From: Candidatus Woesearchaeota archaeon
Lineage (GTDB): Archaea > Nanobdellota > Nanobdellia > Woesearchaeales > JABMPP01
Direction: 5' to 3'
Assembly (NCBI GenBank): GCA_018303405.1
Contig: JAGVYD010000020.1
Span: forward strand, 3,241 to 50,162
DNA length: 46,922 bases
This document shows positions 41,113 to 46,922 of the stretch, piece after piece. The notes beneath the pieces were generated by a model. The model was not told the origin of the DNA, did no database searches, and worked only from the letters and a program-made list of their open reading frames with translations. How positions within the stretch are numbered: position 1 is the stretch's first letter; every line of letters begins with the position of its first letter. Position numbers and translations under genes: made by a program.

Positions 41113-41337
41113 ACACATTGGTGCATCAGAGGCTCAGATAGGATTTCCGCGCCAAATCCTTAAACCCTTAAACACTTTTTTTAAGCCTTTTACACTATCA
41201 TTATATCTCTCTCACGAGTTGCTTCAGCTAACAGGCAATTGCGGCCTGCTGTAAACTTGCAAAAAGTTTAAGTATCAATATAAACAAAGGGATATAAACA
41301 AAGGCAATTGTGGACGATAAGACACGAGGTGAATGTC
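41113..41337 (+). promoter_or_regulatory. Intergenic region and leader of the glutaredoxin gene
   Basis: Apart from the right-hand ACATTGGTGC repeat (41115-41124) there is no gene. A CCTTAAACCCTTAAAC tandem (41158-41173) and TTTTTTTAAGCC (about 41175-41186) are A/T-rich promoter candidates, with a second candidate at AAGTTTAAGTATC (41264-41276). The leader contains a tandem ATATAAACAAAGG at 41278-41290 and 41292-41304 (period 14) and GAGGTGA before ATG 41338. Confidence 0.5.
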
Positions 41338-41640
41338 ATGCCAGATTCAAGCAAGGGAGCTTCAAAATCAGCCGGGACAAAAAAGGTGGACATATATTCC
41401 ACGCCGACATGCCATTGGTGCATGCTGGCAAAGGATTTTTTCAGGAAGAATAATGTGGACTTTACAGACCATAACGTGGCCATGGATGCAAAAGCAAGGG
41501 ACGAGATGATACAGAAAACAGGCCAGCTTGGCGTGCCGGTAATCCAGATTGGCAGCAATATCATCATAGGATTTGACAGGGAGCAGATTTCCACACTTTT
41601 GGGGATAAAATCTGCATTTTCCACCAGTCGTTTGCTTTAG
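41338..41640 (+). CDS. Glutaredoxin-like protein with repeat-derived C-terminus
   Basis: The 100-aa protein has VDIYSTPTCHWCMLAKDF with C25 and C28 in a CxxC active site, the cis-Pro TGQLGVPVIQIG and the C-terminal GFDREQISTLLGIK, which completes the usual glutaredoxin/NrdH-like fold. Residues ~92-100 (SAFSTSRLL) and the stop are encoded by dispersed repeat E2, which begins at 41606. The natural end was probably at or just after Lys91. It would exchange electrons with thiol peroxidases or reductases such as Bcp or MsrA. ATG 41338 follows GAGGTGA. Confidence 0.92.
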   Translation: MPDSSKGASKSAGTKKVDIYSTPTCHWCMLAKDFFRKNNVDFTDHNVAMDAKARDEMIQKTGQLGVPVIQIGSNIIIGFDREQISTLLGIKSAFSTSRLL

Positions 41641-41708
41641 CAAACCGACGAACGAAGTGAGCGAGCATGCAGCCGGCCTGTGACCGGCTGTGGTCGCGAG
41701 TGATTGAC
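41606..41708. repeat. Dispersed repeat family E, copy 2 (short form)
   Basis: The first 24 bp (41606-41629) are identical to 16591-16614, and the last 59 bp (41650-41708) match 16690-16748 with three differences. The 20-bp middle is a GTTTGC-TTTA-GCAAAC hairpin in place of 75 bp in copy 1. It begins inside the glutaredoxin gene and supplies its last codons. GAACGAAGTGA (41650-41660) recurs inverted at 27977-27987. Confidence 0.88.
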
Positions 41709-41744
41709 GGTTAAATTTTAATTATCCTATTTTTTCCAATTAAT

Positions 41745-42374
41745 ATGGCAAATATGGAAAGCCCGGCCGGGCTGAAGCAGCTTCATGCTTTATACAGGAC
41801 CCGGAAGGCCAGCATCCAGAAACGGCTTGCGGAATTTGCAAAAGTCCCTGAAAGTGAGTATTTCTATGAGCTCTGTTTCTGCCTTCTCACTCCACAGAGC
41901 AATGCGCATAAGTGCTGGGAAGCCGTTACCAGCCTGAAAATGGATGACTTCCAAAATAAGGATTTTCACCCGTCAGCATATCTGCACAGAAGGACAAGGT
42001 TCCACAACCACAAGGGCGAATACCTCCTTGAATGGAAGAAAAGCCACAAAAGGCTGCTGGAGGAATTAAAGGCCAAAAAGAATTCAGCTGAAATCAGGGA
42101 GCACCTTGTTAAAAATGTAAAGGGGATGTGGTATAAGGAGGCCTCGCATTTCCTGAGAAATGTCGGTCACAGGAATCTTGCCATCCTTGACAGGCATATA
42201 CTCAAAAACCTCAGGCATTATGGCGCAATAGGCAAAATGCCAAAAGCAATGACCAGGAAAGAGTACTTTGCCATTGAAAAAAAATTCCTGGAATTTGCAG
42301 AAAAGGTCAAAATCCCGATGGACGAGCTTGATTTGCTTTTCTGGAGCATGCAAACCGGCAATATCTTCAAGTGA
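41745..42374 (+). CDS. 8-oxoguanine DNA glycosylase/lyase, Ogg2 type
   Basis: The 209-aa HhH-GPD enzyme removes 8-oxoguanine and nicks the AP site. VKGMWYKEASHFLRNVGHRNLAILDRHIL contains catalytic lysine K131 in the helix-hairpin-helix and catalytic D149, spaced 18 residues apart as in archaeal Ogg2. The C-terminal residue is Lys, as in archaeal Ogg2, where the terminal residue helps recognise 8-oxoG. FCLLTPQSNAHKCWEA is the conserved N-terminal helix. ATG 41745 follows a TTAAATTTTAATT box ~26 bp upstream. It fits the oxidative-damage context. Confidence 0.9.
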   Translation: MANMESPAGLKQLHALYRTRKASIQKRLAEFAKVPESEYFYELCFCLLTPQSNAHKCWEAVTSLKMDDFQNKDFHPSAYLHRRTRFHNHKGEYLLEWKKSHKRLLEELKAKKNSAEIREHLVKNVKGMWYKEASHFLRNVGHRNLAILDRHILKNLRHYGAIGKMPKAMTRKEYFAIEKKFLEFAEKVKIPMDELDLLFWSMQTGNIFK

Positions 42375-42405
42375 TTAATGAAAATTCAGAAAAAATTTAA
42401 CCTGT

Positions 42406-42993
42406 TCACTTGTCCGCAAAAAGGTGGTGCTTTTCCCCGCCCTCAATCTCAAGCAGGATTCTCTTGATTATTGCTTTTTCAGGGTCGGGCATCAATTTAA
42501 CCCTTTTTTTCAGGTCATCGAATGACGCGAATGGCTTGTCTTCCCTGCTCTCAATTATTTCCCACATGTGCTTTTTTCCCAGGCCGGGCAGCAATTCCAG
42601 CTGGTGCATCCTTGTGGTCAGTGGCGCTGACTTGTTGAAAAAGTCCACAAACCTGCTCTCATGCTTCTTGACAATGTCCGCAATTACAAATTCCAGCTCG
42701 CTTCTCGCGGTCTGGGTAAGCTTGTCAAAGGCAAGCCTGCCGATTATATGGTGGATCTGGTCGCGCTTTCCGTCGCCTATGTATACCTCCTTGAACGGCT
42801 GCAGGAATACATCTTTCTTGGGAACCAATTCAAGAAGCACAAAATGGGTTTTTCCAATGGCCTGCACAATCGGGGTTTTCTTGTGGCTTGGCCTTGAGTC
42901 AAATGGATAGCCGTTTGGCAAGAAATCCAATACAATCACATTCTCTTCCTTGATTGCTCTCTGTTGTTGGTTTGTATCTTGCACTAATTCCAT
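42406..42993 (-). CDS. DUF655 archaeal RNA/DNA-binding-type protein
   Basis: The 195-aa protein matches the archaeal DUF655 family. VIVLDFLPNGYP begins an OB-like N-terminal domain with RPSHKKTPIVQAIG and VYIGDGKRD. A helix-hairpin-helix follows with LELLPGLGKKHMWEIIESRE and SFDDLKKRV. The family is usually encoded with eL21, rpoF and ksgA and is assumed to act in RNA metabolism or ribosome biogenesis; the role is not proven. Here it follows rpoF on the same strand with a 129-bp gap and its own TTTAAATATT promoter, and the usual ksgA downstream partner is missing. Confidence 0.9.
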   Translation of the reverse strand: MELVQDTNQQQRAIKEENVIVLDFLPNGYPFDSRPSHKKTPIVQAIGKTHFVLLELVPKKDVFLQPFKEVYIGDGKRDQIHHIIGRLAFDKLTQTARSELEFVIADIVKKHESRFVDFFNKSAPLTTRMHQLELLPGLGKKHMWEIIESREDKPFASFDDLKKRVKLMPDPEKAIIKRILLEIEGGEKHHLFADK

Positions 42994-43122
42994 TGTGAAC
43001 GACCTTTACCATCCCCACAATTCCATTGGATTAAGTAATATTTAAAGTTTATGCTGAAATCCGGAGTTCAAGCTGTTAATTTATAGGCATATTTTGGATT
43101 ATTTTGCCCTGCCCGCAAACAG

Positions 43123-43479
43123 CTATTTTTTCTTTCCGGAGAATTCCGCAACCACGCCGACCAGCTTTTTTATGTTTTCCTGGGAAACTGTTATCACATA
43201 GCCCTGCAATACTGCCTTCATCGCTTCTGCAGAGTCCGGCATGGTGTCAATTATCTTGTGAATATGGGCATCCTTTATTCTCGGCACCGCAAGCTTTTCC
43301 AGCTTTTCATACAATTCCTTGCCCTTCTGTGGTGTAAGATGGGTAATGTGCTGAAGGTATTCCTCTGTCCTCTCTGCTCTGAAGTTCAGCTCCTTGTCCC
43401 TTTTCTTGATATTCTCAATTTCCTTTTTCAAATCTACTGTGTTGATTGGGGTTTCGGACAAAATTTCTGGCTTGGTCAT
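43123..43479 (-). CDS. DNA-directed RNA polymerase subunit F (Rpo4)
   Basis: The 118-aa protein pairs with Rpo7 to form the polymerase stalk. The N-terminal half contributes to the Rpo7 interface, and the helical HRDC-like C-terminal half contains PRIKDAHIHKIIDTMPDSAEAMKAVL. AGGTGAA precedes ATG 43479. The gene order eL21-rpoF-DUF655 is the conserved archaeal arrangement, which supports the call for this fast-evolving protein. Confidence 0.92.
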   Translation of the reverse strand: MTKPEILSETPINTVDLKKEIENIKKRDKELNFRAERTEEYLQHITHLTPQKGKELYEKLEKLAVPRIKDAHIHKIIDTMPDSAEAMKAVLQGYVITVSQENIKKLVGVVAEFSGKKK

Positions 43480-43574
43480 TTCTCATTCACCTTCTTGGAT
43501 GCTTTATTGGCAATTTTTCGCATTGAACTATATTCAACTATTATCTCTTCAATTATTTCAAATATGGGTCTCAA

Positions 43575-43895
43575 TTATTTGCTGGCTGCAGCCGCCTTTG
43601 TGACCTGAATCTTGGAGAGGTGCACTGGGTGCAATATCAGCTTTTTGGCAACACTGCCGTCCATGACCTGCACAAGGTAGTGCCTGCCTCTCTTGCCCAC
43701 AATCTTTCCTTTCCTTCCGTGGAACCTTACATAATAGCTTCCGGTCTGGATTGCCGGCTCTGCCTTGATAGAAACAAAATCGCCATTCTCAAAAGTCTGG
43801 AAGTATTTGCTCAGGCTTATTTTTCCCTTTCTCCTGATATGCTTCTTGAACTTGTGCCTTGTCCTTTTCCTGGATCCGCCTATCTTTATGACCAT
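43575..43895 (-). CDS. Ribosomal protein eL21
   Basis: The 106-aa protein has GGSRKRTRHKFKKHIRRKGK at its N-terminus and a KOW-type SH3 fold with FENGDFVSIKAEPA, YYVRFHGRKGKIVGKRGRHYLVQV and a C-terminal helix. The 20-residue basic N-terminal segment is typical of archaeal L21e. GGTGATGATTA precedes ATG 43895. It heads the eL21-rpoF-DUF655 cluster and is divergent from the two small membrane-protein genes. Confidence 0.95.
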   Translation of the reverse strand: MVIKIGGSRKRTRHKFKKHIRRKGKISLSKYFQTFENGDFVSIKAEPAIQTGSYYVRFHGRKGKIVGKRGRHYLVQVMDGSVAKKLILHPVHLSKIQVTKAAAASK

Positions 43896-43968
43896 TAATC
43901 ATCACCTTAAGCTACTCTCGTGGAAAAGGCAACGCTTTAAAAATGTTGTGGAATTGCCAATCCCCCCT

Positions 43969-44427
43969 ATGGTGCAACAGCATAGTGATAAAATGAATTC
44001 CCCCGAAGGGATAGCTGATTTAGTGAGAACAGCAAATGCCACACTGCCTAACCTGGGTAACGCTTTTCCCTATGCCCAGAACATGTATGATGCCATGCTT
44101 AACGATCCCTCCTTCATGGAGCGTGTAAGCAATCATTCCCATGCAGTCAATCAGGCCAAGCTTATGGCGCTTTCTCATCTCGCAGCAGTAGTTCTTCCAC
44201 AGGCTGTTAAATATGCAGCGCATCTCATCAATCCAGACGGTGTTTATGCGACTTTGGATGGCGCGACAAATGCAGCATCCGCGGTATTGGGGGCTTTATT
44301 GATTCCTTTTACTCTTGCCTTTGTCAATCAGGCGCTCGACAAGCTGGGCGACATCAGGGCTTATGCCTATGAGCACAGTTATATCAGGCCGCAGTGGCAT
44401 GAGCAAAAAATGGCTGCACAGAATTGA
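43969..44427 (+). CDS. Small two-TM membrane protein, paralogue 1
   Basis: The 152-aa protein has a polar N-terminal helical half (~1-75, rich in Asn, Ala, Met) and two hydrophobic helices (~60-80, AKLMALSHLAAVVLPQAVKYA; ~95-115, AASAVLGALLIPFTLAFVNQ). It ends in a short Tyr/His tail. The start is ATG 43969, just after a CTTTAAAAAT box ~27 bp upstream. The larger open frame that begins earlier overlaps eL21 antisense and is not real. Its topology resembles the next gene. Function unknown. Confidence 0.65.
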   Translation: MVQQHSDKMNSPEGIADLVRTANATLPNLGNAFPYAQNMYDAMLNDPSFMERVSNHSHAVNQAKLMALSHLAAVVLPQAVKYAAHLINPDGVYATLDGATNAASAVLGALLIPFTLAFVNQALDKLGDIRAYAYEHSYIRPQWHEQKMAAQN

Positions 44428-44526
44428 CTAGGATTAACATATCAGAATATGCCAATATGACTCATTATATAACTCACTGATTCTCAGCGTGCAAAAACTT
44501 TTATATTAAGCCATTTTTTTCTTTCC

Positions 44527-44958
44527 ATGCAGGGATTACAGCAAAGCAGGGACCATGTGGCAGAATCCAAGCCTTCTCATGTTTTTACCAGTCTGCCAAA
44601 ATTTCTTAGAAAATCCGAGGCCAGGCCTTCCCGGTCAGTTGAATCGGACAGGATGATGCAGCAATGGGTTGGCGATTACCACGATGCACGGCAGCAAAAC
44701 CTTGGCTATTGGGCTGTTGCAGCATTCTGCGCGTCTTTGCCCATTGTCGCTAAGCCGGCTTCAAGATTAATCCTTGACGAAAATACAGCCAATAGCATTG
44801 ATGCCCTGGTAGACCATTTTGCAATAAACACTGCTCCGGGGGCTCTTGTAAGCGCAGCCCTTTATTCCGGCGTAATCCTTTCGCCGCTCAAAAACCTGCT
44901 GCGCGATTATGCAATCTTCAGGGGCTATATCTCTGGCAATGATGATTCTGCGCAATAA
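44527..44958 (+). CDS. Small two-TM membrane protein, paralogue 2
   Basis: The 143-aa protein has the same layout as its neighbour: a polar Ser/Arg-rich N-terminus (~1-60), a hydrophobic segment (~62-82, YWAVAAFCASLPIVAKPAS) and a second (~105-125, GALVSAALYSGVILSPLKNLL) followed by RDYAIFRGYI. The short match 'LL/LDKLGDIRAYAY' versus 'NLLRDYAIFRGYI' suggests divergent paralogues. TTTATATTAA at 44500-44509 is ~22 bp upstream of ATG 44527. Function unknown. Confidence 0.65.
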   Translation: MQGLQQSRDHVAESKPSHVFTSLPKFLRKSEARPSRSVESDRMMQQWVGDYHDARQQNLGYWAVAAFCASLPIVAKPASRLILDENTANSIDALVDHFAINTAPGALVSAALYSGVILSPLKNLLRDYAIFRGYISGNDDSAQ

Positions 44959-44977
44959 TCAATAGCAATAATCAATA
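44952..44977. repeat. Tandem 13-bp duplication over a stop codon
   Basis: Two exact adjacent copies of GCAATAATCAATA. The first contains the stop codon (TAA at 44956-44958) of the preceding small membrane protein gene. Confidence 0.8.
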
Positions 44978-45029
44978 ATCTGTCTCAGGCCACTATTCTC
45001 ACCGCTGTTCTCCCATGCAGCGCACAATT

Positions 45030-45557
45030 TCAGAAATGAGCCTCATTTAACTTATTGACATACGGGCAGTCTATCCTGACCTTTTCTATTTTGCCGTCGA
45101 TGTTTTTGTAGGCATGCATCTTCACAAAAAAGCGGTTGCTGACGCTCCCGGAAAGGTATTTATCCTTCTTATTGTAAGCCCAGGGGGTTTTTTTCCTGGT
45201 GTCCCAGATTACCAAAAGTATGCTGACCCATTTGTTTCCCTGCGCCAAAAGGTCCTTCCTGTCATGCCTGCTGAGCTTGTCGGGAAAATCAGAATGCGAA
45301 TGGAAGTCGCCTATCATCTTGTGATTTGAAAGGTACTTCAATGCCTTTTTCATTTTTCTTTCGCGGTGCGAATCAACATCAACATAATCATAAGTCCTTG
45401 TTGCGGTTTGGTAATTGACGGAATTCCTGACAAGGCTTGTTCCATTAAAGCTGAGGCCGAGCAGGACCCCGTAGCTTTCCTTTTTGTAAGTCTCAAGGCA
45501 GGAGCTGACCATGCTGATAAATGCCGCCTGGTTGAGCCTTACAAATTTTCCCGCCAT
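45030..45557 (-). CDS. JAMM/MPN+ metallopeptidase-like protein
   Basis: The 175-aa protein contains the full JAMM signature: E27 in KESYGVLLG, then H86-S-H88 followed by seven residues, S96, two residues and D99 (FHSHSDFPDKLSRHD). JAMM enzymes are zinc-dependent isopeptidases that cut ubiquitin or SAMP-type modifiers, or act as RadC-like and cysteine-desulfurating hydrolases. No ubiquitin-like protein, E1 or SAMP gene lies in the window. The C-terminus (~130-175) is aromatic and basic, without a recognised domain. ATG 45557 starts cleanly before the conserved N-terminal helix. Confidence 0.87.
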   Translation of the reverse strand: MAGKFVRLNQAAFISMVSSCLETYKKESYGVLLGLSFNGTSLVRNSVNYQTATRTYDYVDVDSHRERKMKKALKYLSNHKMIGDFHSHSDFPDKLSRHDRKDLLAQGNKWVSILLVIWDTRKKTPWAYNKKDKYLSGSVSNRFFVKMHAYKNIDGKIEKVRIDCPYVNKLNEAHF

Positions 45558-45842
45558 TTTCTTCCTCCAGAATCCGAAGGCAAATGAACCGAATTATCCA
45601 TTCACCGACGTCCAATTTAAGCCGTTCCCGGCTATCTTCTGTAAGTTTTCATCATTTATAACGGTAACGAAAAGCTATTAATTTCACTATAGAAAATAAA
45701 TCCAATTAAACCTGAAATTTAATATAAAAAACAAGTAGGAAAAAAAGAGAAAAATGAAGCTCGGGTCGAAATTATCAACTTTTCTTGTAACTACACCTTA
45801 ATTAATCCATATTTTTATATAATTAATGCTCGAAACAATATC
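45558..45842. other. Intergenic region between JAMM and PfkB-like genes
   Basis: No gene is visible. It is A/T-rich with a PfkB TATA box at 45814-45822 (TTTATATAA, ~25 bp before ATG 45843). TTTCACTATAGAAAA at 45682-45696 also occurs at 26232-26246 upstream of the winged-helix gene. Confidence 0.45.
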
Positions 45843-46829
45843 ATGTTCGACATCATCACAGTCGGCTCAGCCACAATGGACGTGTTTGCCGACACGGACT
45901 CTGAATTAATCAAGATCAAGACTTCCCACAGCGAGGAAGACTTCCTTGCCTATCCGGCAGGCGCAAAGCTCATTGTCAAGAACCTTACCTTCTCTTCTGG
46001 CGGCGGCGGCACAAACACTGCAGTTTCGTTTTCAAGGCTCGGCCTGAAAACAGGATACCTCGGGGAAGTCGGCAGGGATGAGAGTGGCGACAGGATCCTC
46101 AGGGAGCTGGCAAAGGAAAAAGTAAAGTTCATTGGGACCCGCGGTTCAGAAATCTCGGGATATTCGATTATCCTTGACAGCATTGAGGATGACAGGACAA
46201 TCCTGACTTACAAGGGCGCAAACGACCATCTTCATTTTTCTGAAATAAGGAAGCCTGTGCTCCGCGCAAAATGGTTTTATTTTTCCAGCATGATGAACGA
46301 TTCCTACAGGACGCTTGAGCAGCTTGCAGACTTTGCGAAGAAGCACGGAATTAAAGTGGCTTTCAATCCAAGCAATTACCTTGCAAGCAAGGGAAAGAAT
46401 TTCCTGAAAAAGGTGATTGACAATACAACTGCCCTGGTCCTGAACAAGGAAGAGGCAAACCTTGTCCTTGGCCTTGTTAATGCGGATTATCACATGCTTT
46501 TGCGCGGGCTGCATCTGCTCGGCCCGCAGTATGTCATCATTACAGACGGAAAGGTCGGCGTTTATGCTTATGACGGGAAGGAAGCATGGTTTGTCCCGTC
46601 ACGGCCAGTTAAGATTATTGAGACAACCGGGGCTGGTGACGCGTATGCATCAGGCTTTGTTTCCGGGCTTATCAAGACAGGTGATTTCAAGACAGCCATG
46701 AAAGTCGGCATGGTTAATGCAGAGGCTGTCCTGACGCACAAGGGCGCGAAAAAAAGCCTGCTGTCATGGAAAATGGCCATGTCGGCAATCAGGAAGGGGC
46801 GCATCTCATTCCATCATCTGCACGTTTAG
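45843..46829 (+). CDS. PfkB-family carbohydrate kinase
   Basis: The 328-aa sugar kinase of the ribokinase fold has FSSGGGGTNTAVSFSRLGL (substrate lid and first PfkB signature), LVLNKEEANLVLG and the C-terminal TTGAGDAYASGFVSGLI, whose Asp is the catalytic base and whose GAGD forms the anion hole. The substrate is not fixed; fructose-6-phosphate, ribose, ketodeoxygluconate or nucleosides are possible within the family. ATG 45843 has a TATA box 25 bp upstream, suggesting a leaderless transcript. A compound hairpin follows the stop at 46829. Confidence 0.93.
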   Translation: MFDIITVGSATMDVFADTDSELIKIKTSHSEEDFLAYPAGAKLIVKNLTFSSGGGGTNTAVSFSRLGLKTGYLGEVGRDESGDRILRELAKEKVKFIGTRGSEISGYSIILDSIEDDRTILTYKGANDHLHFSEIRKPVLRAKWFYFSSMMNDSYRTLEQLADFAKKHGIKVAFNPSNYLASKGKNFLKKVIDNTTALVLNKEEANLVLGLVNADYHMLLRGLHLLGPQYVIITDGKVGVYAYDGKEAWFVPSRPVKIIETTGAGDAYASGFVSGLIKTGDFKTAMKVGMVNAEAVLTHKGAKKSLLSWKMAMSAIRKGRISFHHLHV

Positions 46830-46831
46830 GG

Positions 46832-46894
46832 CGAGCCTTTGAAAGAAACCTCTGGGCTTTAGCCCAGAGATGAATTTCAAAGTTCAAAGGCGAG
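46832..46894 (+). other. Compound hairpin with CGAGCC/GGCGAG base, downstream of pfkB-like gene
   Basis: GCCTTTGAA (46835-46843) pairs with TTCAAAGGC (46883-46891), and inside it CTCTGGGC-TTTA-GCCCAGAG (46850-46869) is a perfect 8-bp hairpin. Reading from the outside, CGAGCC...GGCGAG has the same base as the hairpin of the CGAG elements, but with a long stem in place of the 4-nt loop. It may be a terminator or an expanded relative of those elements. The window ends before any outer stems could be seen. Confidence 0.5.
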
Positions 46895-46922
46895 CAATAA
46901 ACTTTTTCTTTTCTGATAATAA

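Noticed and set aside
43765-43968. N-terminal extension of the small two-TM protein gene
   Set aside because: It lies antisense to eL21, and a TATA box places the start at 43969.
26232-45696. 15-bp match TTTCACTATAGAAAA at 26232-26246 and 45682-45696 as a shared operator
   Set aside because: One exact 15-mer pair in ~47 kb of A/T-rich sequence is close to chance, and the positions relative to the promoters differ.
1-46922. CRISPR array or other cas genes near the Cas4-like nuclease
   Set aside because: No spaced direct repeats of 25-40 bp were seen, and no cas1/cas2 or effector gene is present.
1-46922. Transposase, integrase or phage genes to explain the repeats
   Set aside because: No protein in the window has transposase, recombinase or capsid motifs, so any mobilising enzyme must be elsewhere.

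Overview
The window comes from an archaeal chromosome. The evidence is archaeal information-processing genes (eL21, eL40, RNA polymerase subunit F/Rpo4, aIF5A, DUF655, EndoQ, archaeal Ogg2), an AglB/STT3 oligosaccharyltransferase, a tRNA-Ala(CGC) with no encoded CCA, and A/T-rich TATA boxes about 25-28 bp upstream of many start codons. That spacing implies many leaderless mRNAs. The small compact genes, many membrane-anchored proteins of unknown function and the small PRGRPxKS winged-helix protein suggest a DPANN archaeon, perhaps Woesearchaeota-like. That placement is inference from recall, not from a tree.

Layout. 1-140: a run of hairpins cut by the window edge. 0.25-6.8 kb: an unknown TPR-like protein, an MgtC-like membrane protein, an Fe-S RecB/Cas4-like nuclease, and a divergent pair of membrane-anchored extracytoplasmic proteins (TlpA-like thioredoxin; His-rich domain). 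6.9-9.6 kb: lysA and ahcY. 10-16.6 kb: an Ig/cadherin-repeat lipoprotein, EndoQ, AglB and a zinc-ribbon protein. 16.7-24.5 kb: a methyltransferase, a coiled-coil membrane protein, a phosphorylase-kinase/GH15-like protein, a HAD protein with a histidine-rich tail, and an orphan PEP-synthase-type ATP-grasp protein. 24.5-27.7 kb: a THUMP tRNA methyltransferase, a winged-helix protein and two small paralogues. 27.7-28.0 kb: a tRNA-like RNA followed by tRNA-Ala. 28-33.8 kb: a secreted HExxH protein, a triple-repeat surface protein, the aIF5A-eL40-site-2-protease operon, a cyclophilin and a stomatin-like protein. 35.9-42.4 kb: MsrA, SOD, peroxiredoxin, a DUF1858-IscA fusion, a DAO-type flavoenzyme, glutaredoxin and Ogg2, which together read as an oxidative-stress and repair neighbourhood. 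42.4-43.9 kb: the conserved eL21-rpoF-DUF655 cluster. 44-46.8 kb: two small two-TM proteins, a JAMM peptidase and a PfkB kinase.

The most unusual content is intergenic. Four structured elements (9634-9789 minus; 31948-32112, 37404-37565 and 40861-41112 plus) share one architecture. An outer stem and a second stem meet a 16-nt hairpin of consensus CGAGSCNNNNGSCGAG. The stem sequences differ completely between copies but stay paired, and in three copies the hairpin abuts both stems with no spare nucleotide. Two copies are bracketed by 8- and 10-bp direct repeats, like target-site duplications. A second repeat family (16591-16748 and 41606-41708) has one copy that supplies the last codons and stop of the glutaredoxin gene. 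Short 12-15 bp tandem duplications are frequent between genes.
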